Under the pieces are notes generated by a model that was not told the DNA's origin, made no database searches, and was given only the letters and a program-made list of their open reading frames with translations. This document shows positions 1-12,663 of a DNA stretch of 64,000 nucleotides, piece by piece. The stretch spans positions 24,748,615 through 24,812,614 of the forward strand of contig JBANSL010000012.1 of the NCBI GenBank assembly GCA_037127255.1, given 5' to 3'. The position numbers and the translations under genes are program-made. Origin of the DNA: Persicaria tinctoria. Lineage: Eukaryota > Streptophyta > Magnoliopsida > Caryophyllales > Polygonaceae. The first letter of the stretch is position 1; the number at the start of each line of letters is the position of its first letter.

Positions 1-1653
1 TCAAATACTTTCACTTTATCCATGGTGTTGTAATTGTACACACGTATGAACATGTCATCAGCACCAGCAACAACCCACTGTTTTCGTGCAACAAACTTGG
101 CAGATCTCACTGCAGGTTATCATAGAAATTTGCAAAATACAAAGAATAGACTTCAGTGATGTAGTTCATAACAATATAAGAGAGAAGGAAGGGAGCAAAT
201 GGCATTATACCAGGTAACTCAGACACCTCAAATGACTTCGCCATAGTCTGCAAGAAGCATCAGAAACAATCAGTATTATCACAAGGAAAACAATTCATAC
301 TCGTTACCGCGGGATATTTAGATCCAAACGGCATTATGCATGTCTTGAACAAACAAGTAATAAATAATGCTTGCTTTTCTTGATGACAGTATGGAGTGAC
401 CATGGCGACACAGATTATTATAATACCCGCTTATGTTCTAGTGCTATTCCCATAACACGACAATTTACAACGCAAAATTGGATATCAAATATTTTGAAAC
501 ATGCCATATGCAAAGATGGATATAATCTTGGACGAGGAGCAAGAGATAATAGTAACAAAGAATTCATAATGAAGAAACACGTGTGTACACACAAACATAC
601 AATCATGAGGATAAATCGTATGAAACATGTGAAAAGATACCTATTGGACAGTGTTAGGGGCAAAACTTTCTACAGATTTGACCTTTTGAACCTCATAAGG
701 AGCTACACTAGACAGAATCAATTGGGATGTGTAAGGTGTATTTAATCCTATACCTTGAGTAAGGACAAGAAATAATCAAAACACTAAGCATTGAATGAGA
801 GCATAAATGCAAAGAGGAATTAGGAGAATACACCAAAGCCTTTGTGGAATGGCTGAACAGAAATGTGAGGGAGACAAATATCAGTTACTCAAACATTAAT
901 CATCGAGCAAGTAAATATCAAAGAAATGTGTCCAGATCATCTTAACATGACCAACCAAGGGTAGGTAGGACATTTTGAATGTTATGATATTTCAGCCATT
1001 GTGACAGAAATAAAAATAAGTGTTATCTCAGCCTAAGTTTTCTTAAGCTATTACAGCAATGAAATCCAAGCTATTGTCACACTAACTGAGCTAGCGCAGA
1101 TGAGTATAAATGTACAACAGCTTCCTAAATCCTAACCTGGGACTGATAGTTCCAGATCACCACCGTACCAGAGTACAAACTTGCCAGAATCCTGTCGACA
1201 TCAAAAAGAAAATTTGCACTAAACAAACTGCCACATGATATTCAACTTAAGAGAGCAATCTACAAAATATAGCAATGAGCAGAAAGATTACCATGGCTCT
1301 GTTGGATGCAGATCCACAGATTTTACTCTCTCCGATCTTTGAGCGAGTTTCCTCTGATTCAAGAAAACACAATGAGCACATCGGGAAAAAATTCCGACCA
1401 AATCAAAAGCAAAAGATCAAAACAGAATTCAAAGGGAGAAAAACAAGCGAAATTACCTTGATTTCAAGTCGAAGCGGCTAATGAAACCAAGCACCGAAAA
1501 CAAACAAATTCCAAACAATCAATCAGCGAACCAGATCCGTAGCATAATAACGAAATCAAATAGAAAAAGACTGCCGCAATTAAATGGAAATCAAAGCGAA
1601 TTCAGATCAGATCTAAGCTCTATAAGACTAACAGCAAGCATTGCACTAACCAT
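1..1653 (-). CDS. COPB2: Coatomer subunit beta' (beta'-COP), first six coding exons, partial at the window edge
   Basis: This is a WD40-repeat subunit of the COPI vesicle coat, which works in Golgi-to-ER and intra-Golgi transport. On the minus strand I read coding exons at 1651-1653, 1457-1477, 1292-1353, 1137-1191, 211-247 and 109-1 (continuing outside). All join in frame through GT-AG introns and give about 95 residues. Recognisable stretches are [45 protein letters not shown] and [11 protein letters not shown], which match the strongly conserved N-terminal beta-propeller of plant beta'-COP. The first coding exon is only the ATG, followed at once by a GTTAGT donor. No stop or frameshift is present, so this looks like a working host gene whose larger part lies left of the window. 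Plus-strand reading frames across the same bases are shadows. Confidence 0.93.
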
Positions 1654-2031
1654 CTTGGGAGATCACGAAGGTCGATCCAGACGGACTGGATAAGAAACCG
1701 CGACTGACGAACCCTAGAAATCAAGCACACAGGCAACGAGCGAGAGAGAGCAACAGATCTCTGAGTAGAAAGGAGCTTCGACAACCCCCGGAAGTGACCG
1801 ATAGTCGGTAGAGAGAGGAAGGGGGTTTTGAGGACTATGGAGTATGGAGATGAGTTTGGGGGCTCGGATTCGGGGGAAGCGTTTTGACGTTTTGCAGTTG
1901 AGATTTGAGGAGGTGAAAAAATGGCAACCAGATGTGCAAATCAAGCAAAACTAGTTGTTTTCCCGAATCTTGTTGGGGGTTTTCACAATATTTTCGATCG
2001 AGTTTGACGTATTAAACAAAATATTCGACGC
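1654..2031 (-). promoter_or_regulatory. 5' leader and upstream region of the beta'-COP gene (extent uncertain)
   Basis: The bases directly upstream of the isolated beta'-COP ATG must hold its untranslated leader and core promoter, because the start codon exon begins at 1653 on the minus strand. The stretch to about 1900 is less AT-rich than the flanking DNA, as expected for a leader. I see no convincing TATA box and cannot place the transcription start. The role is inferred from position only. Confidence 0.4.
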
Positions 2032-3093
2032 ATCAATTTTCTACTAACATATTGCTCATGCTTTGTGTTTAGTTCTTTGAAATTTTGTTTTCTTCAGATG
2101 ACCGATACTTTAAATTTGACAAAGAATCGTAAATCGGTCGCTTCCACACTTTTCCTAACATCCATCCGAATTGAAGGCAAAGAAAAGAAACCTTATAGTT
2201 TTTTGTTTGAGAAAATTGAGTTTGAACCCTCTATGATTCTTTATCTATTACCTATCATGTTTCACCTTTTAAATTTGTCTAAATTATAAACCGATTTGAT
2301 AAAGATACATTAACTTTAAATGTATAAACCCTATATGGCTAAAGAATTAAAAAAAAAAATGATATTTAGTGTGTCTTTTTTTATAATGTCTTAGACCCTT
2401 AATTAATTAGAAAAAAGGTAACTCTCTATTTCAGTATATAAACCCTAAGAGGTCAAAACATTAAAAAAAAAATATTATACTTCTCAAATTAGTCTAAATA
2501 ATCAATTTCAATACGGCCCAGTTTAAAAATTAATTTTAAATTCAATTCCATATTTGAAATATTAAATACTCAAATACATTTCATCGAACATGTAAATTTT
2601 CTACTAATATATTGCACATGCTTCTTGTCATGTTGTTCTTTTAAATTTTATTTTCTTGAGATGATCGATACTTAAAATTTGACAAAGAATAGTAAATCAG
2701 CCGCTTTCACGCTTCTCCTAATTAACATACATCCTAATTGAAGGTAAAGAAAATAAACCTTATAGTTTTAGGCTTAAGAAAATTGAGTTTGGACCATCTA
2801 CGATACTTTATCTTACCGTGTTACACCTTTTAAATTGGTCTATCGATTTGATAAAGATACCTTAAGTTTAAATGTATAAATTAAACCATATTTAGCTAAA
2901 GAATAAAAAAAATGATATTTAATGTGTGTTTTATAATGTCTTAGACCGTTAGTTAGAAAAAGGTACTATACATTATACCTCTCAAATTAATATAAATTAT
3001 AAATTAATTTCAATACAACCCACTTTAAAAATTTATTTTTAAATTCAATTCCATATGTGAAATATTAAATACTTAGATGAAATTCATTGAACA
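2032..3093. repeat. Diverged tandem duplication, two units of about 0.5 kb
   Basis: Two direct copies lie head to tail, roughly 2032-2592 and 2593-3093. Matching landmarks in the same order are an ATTGCWCATGC segment, GACAAAGAATxGTAAATC, AAACCTTATAG, AAAATTGAGTTTG, AATGTATAAA, TAATGTCTTAGACC and a closing GAAATATTAAATACT. The copies differ by many substitutions and small indels, so the duplication is old. No coding capacity was recognised in either unit. What the unit derives from is unknown. Confidence 0.75.
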
Positions 3094-3259
3094 CCACATG
3101 GGCAATGAAATTAAATCCATCAATTCACAATTTATAACCTTTTATTTCACTTGAATAACACCATTATCCGATGATGAAATTTGATCAATGATTTATAATC
3201 TTCAATTTGACAAAGTTCATCAATTGAGTAAACATATTCCAACGAAAATATATTGGAAC

Positions 3260-4188
3260 CCTTGAGAAGCATGCAAGGTGAACAATGATCCATCTAAAGT
3301 TGCAGAATTCTTAACCAAACAAACCACATCATTGCCTTTCACCTCATAAACGTGGAAGAAAACCATTTAGATTTACCAGTAAGATCTCAACAACTATTCT
3401 GAAACAGACATCTCATAGAGTAAATCAAGGAAACTGGGAAAAGGGAATTTGATCTCCTTTCATATGGGACAATAATTCATCTTTCTCTTACCTCCAGCCA
3501 AACAGAAGTCGTTTCACTTCCTGTGAACAGGTATTTACCCATGAAAATGGTATCTCCTTGCTTGACAGCCTAGTATAACAGAAAAATGTTGGATAAAGAT
3601 TGATATCAACCATTAACTTCACTTGCACCAGGGGAAAAGAACTCCTTAAGTTAGATAGGAATGTCAAAATGCCTTGAGGAAAGTATAACAATTATATGTG
3701 TTGTGAGCATTGGGGAAATCATGTCAATTGAGTAGCATGGAATATGCAAATTTTTGCAAATCGCCTTTCACGTTAGAAATTGAACTTCCTTTTGAAAGTT
3801 GAACATTTCAAAATACACTCAAGGCACTGCACTGGGATTAAGAATTACAATGCTCCATTATGATGCTTTGTCCATGACCAATCCATCCAATGTGGAGAGA
3901 TAAACTATATGGAGTACAATTTTAGTGTTAAGTTGTTCACAAACCTTTGAAAGTCCAGCATAGTTGATTGGAAGTAGCTCCGAAGAAGCCTCAATTCCTT
4001 GGTCTGGTGTGAGTGTGACAAATTCATTTTCTTTGAGTGTGATTGCTTGATTGCTTCTATTAACAACTTGCATCTCAGCACCAACATTATCTAGCATGAC
4101 CTGACAGTTGAAAGAAGAACTATCCTCAATTCATCACGCACAACGTACCTAAAAAATTCAATTATCTCACACATGCAATTTGCCGAAG
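3260..4188 (-). pseudogene. Pyruvate kinase fragment, four exons, truncated at both ends
   Basis: Minus-strand exons at 4171-4188, 3945-4100, 3492-3569 and about 3260-3351 encode the B-domain region of a plant cytosolic-type pyruvate kinase, the enzyme that converts phosphoenolpyruvate and ADP to pyruvate and ATP. Recognisable stretches are [50 protein letters not shown] and [19 protein letters not shown]. The N-terminal exons with the first substrate-binding region and the whole catalytic C-terminal part are missing: downstream comes the unrelated duplication at 2032-3093. The intron before the last exon appears to end in AC instead of AG at the family's usual splice point. I therefore call it a dead fragment, perhaps carried in by a transposon or left by deletion. 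Plant isoforms are about 500 residues; only about 130 remain. Confidence 0.8.
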
Positions 4189-6596
4189 CTGAAAATTTTA
4201 CAAGTCAAGTGAAATAACATCTCAGCGGTCTCACTGATCACCCCTTCACATAATTGTTTTATGTTGGAATTGAAATGCAACCACACCCTTTCAGTTTCAA
4301 TATTAACTCATCTACTTCTTGTGACAAACATACCATCACAACTCAGAACACTAGAATATAAAACTATAGAAGTGCAATGTTTGAGGATACGCAATTAAGT
4401 AAAGAAACGGTAAAAAAAAGGCATTATTCAATGTAACTACTTAATTCTCAGATAAAAATGTGATTGTTGTTACTGTGCAACAAATGATGCCTAGAATGAC
4501 ATTAATAAACAGCGGTATCGCCCAAAGTAACTAAGTAAAAATATTCCCTCCTCAACCAACACGACACCACACCCATCTTCTCCTTTGAACACAGGATATA
4601 CCCATATACTCAATATATAATACTTATTACACAAAAGACATGTGTAATCAACCCAAAATCAGGCAAGAAAATTAAAGCTTCGAAATCTACACAAATAATA
4701 TAATCAGAAAATAAAACTTCAAAAATAGCACAAAACCTAAAAAGCCTAGTTTCTCAATTTCGATCATTTATTGGATTACAAATTGATAGGAGAAGCTCAG
4801 GATAAAATAGGAAAGTCCAAACTTTTCATACCTGCAAGAGACTACCTTTGGGATAGAAGATTGTAATGTGATGCTAGTACTGGATATGCTTCCTCAACTC
4901 ATCTTCTGATAATTAAGGTCAATTTTTTTTTTATGAAAATGGAATCAAAGATTGACTCAATACCACAATGACTCAATAATTGCACAACAGCAACAGCAGC
5001 ACCAGGGGAGAAAAAGAAACAAAAATTACCTCGGATTATCGGCTCAATTTCGGACCGGATCCGACCTTAGGGTGCCTCATATCAATCTCCTCGGCCAGAT
5101 GCGGTGGCTGGGAGGCAGGTTTTTTAGCGATAATCACCCGTGCAGTGGTGATCGCCGCCACAGAACGATCGATGACCTGAATCCGCTAAGCCCTATCCCT
5201 TTTATCGATAGGAACTTCTAGAATCTCGTTGAACTCCATAGTCTTCCTCTCCATCTCCTCGAAGTCTCCGCTGGATCCTCCACGGACGTGTTGTCATCGG
5301 CCCTAGCCTCACTTTCAGCCTCGGTGCCGGCGTTGAACCGGTTGTCGGGGAGTTGTCGAGGACTCTCCGGAATCGTTTCTCCACTTGCCTCCACACGACC
5401 GCCCTCTTCCAAATGTCGAGGTGAGTGTCTCCGGTGCCGGAGATGGCTACTCCTTCTGCCGAAGCGTGAATCGGGCGAGATCTAAAGCGGAAAACCTCAC
5501 TTAATCCTGGCCATCTCCGATCGCATCGTTGAGGATTGGGAGAGCTTCATACTCTTCACCCGAATCGCCGATTGAACCGCCTTTTGTGTCCGCTACCCTC
5601 GTCTGCCTGCCACATGATTGAATCGTCGATTGAGCCGCCTCCACCCGCGTCGCCAGATAGTTAATCTGTCTTGGTCGAATCGGTGCAACCCTCGTCTATC
5701 TGCCACAGTGATGTGTTCCAGCCCCCGTAGGATACGACGCCGACGTCGCATTAATAAAGAATTTATTTATTATCTATACTTATTTCTATTTTTAGCATTA
5801 TTTATTAATAATGGTGTGGACTTACTTTACATAGTAAGTCCAACCCGTTAGTTAATTAAGGTTATTAATATTTTCCTATAAATACTTTATTAGGGCTAAT
5901 TGTTATCTTTACGTCAAATTTAGAGGATTGCATAGCGTTGAGTTTGAGACTCCCCCTTTCCTCCTTGGCGTCAAACCCTATCGTTCTCTTTGTTACTTGC
6001 TTGATTACGGCTGAATTCAATTGGATCTTCAATCAAAGGTTCTCGCTGGAATTGATTGAAGATCGGGATCCCATCCTCGTTTGGAAGAGATTATCTTTGT
6101 TCTATCACAACACCGTCACATCGCCCACCACTGCTAATTGAATCCACCGTCGCTGCGCTCGTTCCTGTAGGAGCCGTCTAGTTGTTCGGTCTGCACTTGA
6201 GTTCATAATTAATTAGCTTTGCTAATTAGTCAAGTTCGAAAGCACGCACTGCCGTCATATTACAAATTGCAATTCGAGGTCAACGGGAGAATTTCAATTT
6301 GCAAGTTTTGGATGCCGTTTCAATTCAAATCCAAAGTCAACTTCGATAATTCGGCAATCGTTAATTCATTGGGCTTGAATAGTGCGAAGCCGAGCAATTG
6401 CCTGCAAGAGAACATGGGAAGAAGGTTAATTTTCCGAAAAACCGTTTGAAAGGAGGTGATTTCTTAACTTGAAGAGAGAACGTGGGCGGTTGATGGGAAT
6501 TCTTATGGTTGCTCAACTAAGGACACGTGGCGCAAATTTTTACAAAGACTTTGTTTCTAAAATAATAAGTAGAAGGGGTGGATGACTTGTCGAAAA
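4189..6596. other. No recognised gene; GC-richer blocks at 5.0-5.75 kb
   Basis: The stretch 4189-4950 is AT-rich with nothing recognised. At about 5030-5490 the base composition rises; on the minus strand a short frame from an ATG near 5240 reads MEFNEILEVPIDKRDRA and meets a stop, and a good splice donor (CCGAG then GTAATT) follows at 5029. It could be a leader exon of a lost gene or a captured gene scrap, but I cannot assign a family. From 5900 to 6450 two short plus-strand frames show no known motif. The pyruvate kinase N-terminal exons were looked for here and not found. Confidence 0.5.
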
Positions 6597-6632
6597 TCTA
6601 TATCTATATCTATCTATCTATATCTATAATAT
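6597..6632. repeat. TATC/TATA microsatellite, possible Helitron 5' start
   Basis: A run of TATCTA units begins directly after an A with TCTATATC. It leads into a TATTAGTAAAAGTTGTGTTC stretch whose last part (AAAAGTTGTGTTC) recurs just after the Helitron terminus at 9712. Plant Helitrons begin with TC, often followed by a TATA-like tract, so this could be the 5' end matching one of the 3' ends at 9712 or 12700. That pairing is inference. Confidence 0.45.
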
Positions 6633-7349
6633 ATTAGTAAAAGTTGTGTTCAGCCCCACCATAAATACTATAGCCTATAATTGTGTTATCGGTTATCCAA
6701 TCTATAATATTACCGGTTATCCGTTTGTGTCCAAGCCTTCATTAATGTGTAGTGTATTCAATTTGTTTTTTTTTTCCACAAAATTGAAAATTGTGTCAAA
6801 AAATCATCCATAATTACATTGAATTCCTCATCCAAAAAATCATCCACAATATTAACACCTAAGATTTTTGTAACAGTACAATCAATTCAGGAAAAAAAAT
6901 TTGAAATGAGATTAGATGGGTTGGTCACTTGGCCGGGCCTTCTCCCTTCTTTAATGTCATTCAAATTAGGCGTTTTACATATCTCACAAGTTACGTTTAG
7001 AGGATTTATTATAGCCTTTTCATCTACTCACACTTTAATTTGTGCAATGGCAAATTAATGAGCCGTTTGTTTCTTCCAACTTCATATATAGGGTATGCTA
7101 TGCTATCTCCCATTCACAATCACAATCTTATTCAACCCCAACGTAGACGGGTAGAGGTAGTGGTGCTAGCGCCCGATTCCGTCCTGTGTTAATTAGTCAA
7201 TCATCATGGGGGAGAAGGCTTGATCAAGACTCAGGCGAGAGAGCGGTCGAACAACATTGCTATCCTATTTAAGGTCGATGATGACACATTCCTGGAGTCC
7301 GTGTTGGCATCTCGATAGATCCAGATGGAGTCTTGGCTTGCGACTAACT

Positions 7350-7753
7350 ACAGATGTCAATGGAGGAGTTGTTGGAGGCGGTGCCTTGCTTGGCTCCGGT
7401 GGAACTGGACATCAGTCTTTTTCTTCACAAGATGGGGATCGGAGGCGAGCTCAATTTGTCGGAGTGTGTCGAGCTTGTAGAAGTAAAAGGTTGTGCGGTG
7501 GGCGCTGCAATCACTACAAGGGAGCCTGGCTACAACGATCGTGATCGAGTCGGATTGCAAGGCTTTGGTCACGAAGCTAAAGAGCGGGCTGCAGAACTTT
7601 TCAATTGTTGGTGGTACGATGGAGGATTGTAGACGGTTGGCAAACGGCTTCGACTTCAGAGGTTGGTCCTTTGCTAGGCGTGAATTTAACATAGCTGCCC
7701 ATCTCCTTGCTAGCATTAGGCCTAATCTCAACAAATTCTATCTTCTGCAGTAG
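7350..7753 (+). pseudogene. RNase H-like (RVT_3) domain relic of a plant non-LTR-type element
   Basis: The frame ending at 7753 carries RWALQSLQG, ESDCKALVTKL, MEDCRRLA and FARREFNIAAHLLA. These match the RNase H-like domain found at the end of plant LINE-type reverse transcriptases and in domesticated relatives: the aspartate in ESDCK and the final R-x-x-N-x-A-A-H motif are typical. The upstream part of the domain (ELVEVKG region) lies in another frame, so a frameshift near 7490 breaks it. No reverse transcriptase or endonuclease is adjacent. It sits inside AT-rich DNA that may belong to a Helitron, so it could be captured material. Confidence 0.65.
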
Positions 7754-9678
7754 TGATTTTCCTTTGGGTTTGGATTTTGCTTTGTATAAAACCAAGGTTA
7801 ATTTTACTGGATTTGCTGTTGCTAACAAATAAATAAATTTGTAGCCATATTTTAAGAGCAAACACTATTATCCCTCAATTAGAAAAATTTTGTAGAATTA
7901 GACGGGAACGTATTTTAACCAAGTGTTATTGGTTAATTTACAATGATAATTTTGGATCAAAAAAAAAATTACAATGATAATTAAAAACAACAACACTAAT
8001 AAAAATATTTGAGTGTAGACGCTAATCTTAATAATAAAGAATATGTAACTCTTATTCTCTCTTATTGTGTTTCAATTTGCTAATTTTATGCATTGGACTA
8101 TTGGAGACTATGGATACTACTTTTTTCATATTTTTAATATATATTTGTTGATTATTATTTTGTCGAAATAATATATGATTTTTTTTATCCCTAACTTGTA
8201 TTTTTATTTTTAGTTGGAACATATAAAGATGAAATCACTTAATCACTTATTTTTACTTGGAATCCAAAGAAATTTCCATTTAATTATTTGTAAAATAAAA
8301 AGATAGTCATTTAATATTTTACAATTAAGGCATTCAAGTTAATGTATTGAAGATATATAATATGTGAAAAATTAAAGTTAAATTAGTAAATAGATGTGGA
8401 TAAGAAGATAAAAAGATATTCATTCATTTTTAACTAAAAACTAAAGGAATTAATTGGTCATTAAATAATTTAGAATATGAAAAGGTAGTCATTTATTTTT
8501 TTTGCATTTAAGAGTATAATTTTATGCATTATTGAATGTAATATGAGAAAAAAAAATTAATGAATTGGAAAATGAAAGATATTCATTAATTTTTTTTGAA
8601 TTCAATGAAATATAATTTTGCAATTCAGATGAGTATGAAAATATAATAAATTTTCTTGCTATCTTAAATCAAAATACATTCAAATTCAAATATATGTTCT
8701 TTTGTTCCGTTATGTAAAATATTCCATTTAATGTTTTTTTTTGCGAGTGAACTAATAATACGATATTTTATGCTTTTTGTGAGTGAATAAAAGTCAACAT
8801 CTTTAATTAAATAATAAATATAGAATTTTAATGATTACTTTATTTTCAACTAAAATCCATTATCATAGATTATATAAATTTATTGAAGCAAATTAAAAAA
8901 TATAGAAATGATATGTGATATATATATATATATATTAATCAACACTTAGAATAATGGATAATATTAATCTACCTTGGTCAAATACATGTAAATGCCCTAT
9001 TTAAGTTGATAAGCAACAAATTAAAGGGCAAATGATTTTTTATTATATTTTTTTATGTCCGTTTGTGTATGTGGGAAATAATAAAAAAATAGTCGATTAC
9101 TTCAATATAGACGTCCTAAATAAAATTATGGTGAGCCAAAATTGTGATTTGATCATTTCTGAAATCGAACATTGTATTTCTATAATATCTCAAATGTTAC
9201 TTTTAATATTTTATCAATTTAAATTTTAAAATTATAATTTTTTGAATTAATTATAACAATAATGCCTATCCTTTCATCTTCCAAAATTTGTATATTTATT
9301 AATTTAAATTTATTTTTTGTATTAAATTAAATGTATTGAATTCAAAGAAATAAATGACTCTCTTTTCATCTTTTAAGTGATTCAAAGCTACCTTCCTCGG
9401 ATTCCAAGTAGTAATCTTCGCCTCATAAATCTCATACTGTCATAAATATATACCTAATAAATCTTATATATATATATATACATATATACATATATATATA
9501 TATATTATTCAAAATTAAATATACTCTTAGATCATTCGGAGTATCTTATAAATTAATTTATTTTCTTGCAAAACAACCCTATACTTTTAATATTCATAGT
9601 TACGCTCAAAAGAGAAGATGTTCATAGTTACGCTAAAAAAAAAAAGTTCATAGAAAAAAAGTCTCAATTAAGAAGAAA
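7754..9678. other. AT-rich non-coding DNA with (TA)n tracts
   Basis: About 1.9 kb of very AT-rich sequence has (TA)n runs near 8918-8936 and 9466-9505. The longest frame (9032-9229) is 65 codons with no recognisable motif and is probably chance. No terminal repeats or gene remnants were recognised apart from its right border, which is a Helitron-type terminus. Confidence 0.6.
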
Positions 9679-9712
9679 CATGTCCCGTGCATCGCACGGG
9701 CATGCCCACTAG
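9679..9712 (+). mobile_element. Helitron 3' terminus: hairpin plus CTAG end
   Basis: A perfect 7-bp stem with a 3-base loop (CCCGTGC-ATC-GCACGGG, 9684-9700) is followed eight bases later by CTAG at 9709-9712 and then T. This is the textbook 3' end of a plant Helitron, a rolling-circle transposon that inserts between A and T without a target duplication. The element extends to the left. Its 5' end may be at 6597 but no Rep/helicase gene is present, so it would be non-autonomous. Confidence 0.72.
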
Positions 9713-9824
9713 TAAACCTTAAAAGTTGTGTTCATGGGCAATTTATTGCCATAATTTACTCCTTTAAAGTTTTTACTATTTTATTCTATCTATTCATTTT
9801 GTATCATAAAAACATAGTTAGCTT

Positions 9825-10020
9825 AATGGTTATCAATGTTGTCAAGAGCCTCATGATCTAGAGCTCGAGTCTTATTATCTACATGTTCCTTTTTGTTTTC
9901 CTTCCCATTTCATAGGTTATTTTTTGGGAGCCCTATAATCTAGATCGAGTTTGAATCTTCTTTTTATTTTTTCCCCCACTTTATTTGTTATTTTTTGAGA
10001 ATAAAATATTTATTTTTAAG
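9825..10020. repeat. Two imperfect tandem units with tRNA-like box motifs (possible SINE head)
   Basis: The segment reads TTAGCTTAATGGTTAT, resembling a polymerase III A box, and later AGCTCGAGTCTT, resembling a degenerate B box. The part from GATCTAGAGCTCGAG to GTTATTTTTTGGGAG then recurs as ATCTAGATCGAGTTTGAATC to GTTATTTTTTGAG. It could be a decayed tRNA-derived SINE. No acceptor stem or cloverleaf can be folded by eye, so it is not a tRNA gene. Confidence 0.3.
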
Positions 10021-10469
10021 CCTACCTAATGGTTTTTTTAATTAAAAAAAATCTTGCTATTTACTCTTTATTCCATTATTGGCCTAAAAATAATGTAAGA
10101 GATGTGTCACTTTGTTTTTTTTAGTTCGTTAGAGATGTCACTTTGTAGTAATGGTTAGATTGGTGTCTTAGGCCTAATTATTCAAAACATGATGATAAAT
10201 AAAAAAATGGTCAATTAAAATACCTTAGAATGATCAAATTAAAACATTATTGCCAAATTATTCAAATCATTATGGCCATAATAAAGACCGGTCCGTTTAA
10301 AGCACCCGTCCATTTCCAATTTCGTCCATAATAACCTAAATATTATGGCCAAATTAATTACTATTAATATGGAATATATAACAAGAATGTAACCCCCAAT
10401 CAAAACGACCTATTAACAGCCTCCGTCGTTTCAAATTGAAAACATTGTGTTCCATGTGTATATAAATCG

Positions 10470-10742
10470 ATGTGTCATGATCCAAACAAATACTACAACA
10501 TCTTACACGTGCTCCAGCTTGCATACAATCTTCAAGAATATGTTGAATTACCCCCTTTCATAGATGAGTTCGTAGAAGGTACTGATCCAATATGGGAGAT
10601 AAAGGTTCCGAGTTGTCGTAAATGGGATGTTCAAAATGTCTTTGGCAAATATTTAAGCACAAATGTCATTGTGTCCGACTTAGAGGTACGATATATTTGT
10701 CTATTCTTTACAACTCTAACAGTACACGTACTATATCAATGA
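10470..10742 (+). other. Unrecognised 90-codon reading frame
   Basis: This frame has balanced amino-acid composition (acidic stretch VELPPFIDEFVEGTDPIWEI, then SCRKWDVQNVFGKYL) and is less AT-biased than its surroundings, which hints at a real exon captured by a transposon. I recognise no family. The end looks like read-through into an intron (after IVSDLEV). It lies between the two Helitron termini at 9712 and 12700, consistent with captured host sequence. Function unknown. Confidence 0.3.
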
Positions 10743-12663
10743 GTGGTTTTACCACTACTAATATATGCACTCCTAACATGCTTGGTTAGGGAAGCGTTAT
10801 TGATTCGACGTCCAAGAGTAGTGTCGCTCAATCTTTGTCCAAACTAAAGGAAGGATCTAATCGATTCCATGTAGAAAATCAATGTGGTCCTAGATAGAGA
10901 AGCTTACTGAATTATTAAAAGTAGTACTCATATGGTTGAAATTGATGGAACGACAAAAGTCACACAGATTGATATCAAAACTAATTTTGAGTTGATTTAA
11001 AAAATATGTTGGTATTTACCAAGGCCCGTATTCAGCCATGATCAATTGTTGGTGGCTACAGGATCATACAAAGAACAATGGTTTCAGGAAAGCCTTCAAC
11101 AACTTGAGCAACGCGGTAATGAAAATATTTGAAGTACATTGCTTTACCATTACTACAAATATTATGTCCCTTTAATAATAAATTCTCAATAATTTGCATT
11201 CTTTTTTATAAACTTAGGAATAACTTCTACGGCCATGCGAACAACAACATAGACCAATGAGGTTTGTTTTGATACTTCTATTGCAAATATATATACTAAA
11301 TCTAATTGTAATTTGATTCACGTACTAATATCTACGGTGATTAATCAAACACCCCTTTAGTTTGCTTATTTACATTGTACACCTAAGTCCTAAGCAGCTC
11401 AAACATAAAACTACACATGGTTAGATTTAAGTGTCTTAATTTTAGTATCATATGTATTTCACATCTACTTAACATGATCATATTTACTTTGATTTTACAT
11501 TGATAGTTATCTATCTAATTTTCATTTGGTTGTTGATGTTAGGCCATTTCAATGTTAAAAGAGGTTCAACAAAAGAGGCATCAAGTACGGACATCGGTTA
11601 TACAGAGCATGCGATCGAGTCAATTGTTCTAGCTACCAATAGGTATTGAAATTGTCATAACAACGGCAACACTTCGCTCAAAACCACTTCTAACTTTTCA
11701 TGTACTTCCATTACTAAAATATAACTAACAGCTAATCTATTATCTCTTTAAGACAAAAACTATCGATTACAAATAACACCGAGTGAAAATGCACTAATAA
11801 CTTATAATAAAATCCTCAACGAGTCAAATATGGAAAATGGAATTGAATGAACAATAAAAATGAAGAGACACATTATTTTTTTACAATTTAATATTTGTTG
11901 CTAATAAGTATTAGATTATAAAAATAAAAAATAAAAAATATCTCAAACAAATAAAATCTCCACAGGGTAGGAACTCAAATCACCATAGGGTATTTTTAAC
12001 ATGAGCTGAAATAAAATCTCCAAATATCTCAAACAAATAAACATATATAGCTAATTTAATTGTTCAAAATTGACCGTTCTACACCAGTGACACCATATCC
12101 AATAGAGATGAACCCCAATTTAGCCAAAAAAACATTAAAATAATCACATAATTTTTCCCAATTCCAAATCAAATTTCCAAAATTGCTAACTATAATTTCC
12201 AATCCTAATTTCTTTTGTCACAAACTATAATTCAAATCATATTACATCACCAGGCTTATCAAGCCATTAAAAAAAAAAAAGATCTCATTGAGTTAATTTC
12301 CAAAATGTATATGTATATAGTTCACCATAATATATAACTACTATATTAAATTACATGATTCAAATAATTACTTACAATATATGTTTTTTTATTGATATTG
12401 CATTAATAACTATGGGTTCTCACTTCAATTTTACCCTCCACATGAGCTTTTAAGGTTGTTAAGTGTTGACGTACGGTTAACACATAAATCATGATGGAAA
12501 ATCAACATGGAATTGGATGCAGGCTTTCATATGTCAATAGTGACTACTTTATTATCAAGTGAGGTTTTTCCATCATATATAATTATCAATCCTTCAAATC
12601 TAAAGTTTTTTTTCTTTATCTATTTATAGACTTAATCCGATTAGACTTGCATATTTGATACAA
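10743..12663. other. AT-rich DNA, no gene recognised
   Basis: Almost 2 kb between the short frame at 10470 and the Helitron end at 12700. Short frames are interrupted and show no known motif. A few exon-like GC-richer patches (10790-11100 and 11540-11650) may continue the unrecognised captured sequence. Confidence 0.5.

Noticed and set aside
371..745. 124-codon plus-strand frame near the left edge
   Set aside because: It lies in an intron of the beta'-COP gene on the other strand, has no recognisable domain, and another long frame overlaps it in antisense.
1275..1693. Two plus-strand frames of about 70 codons
   Set aside because: They run antisense to beta'-COP exons and introns; shadows of the real gene.
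9825..9880. Possible tRNA gene
   Set aside because: Only A-box- and B-box-like words are present; no acceptor, anticodon or T stem can be formed.
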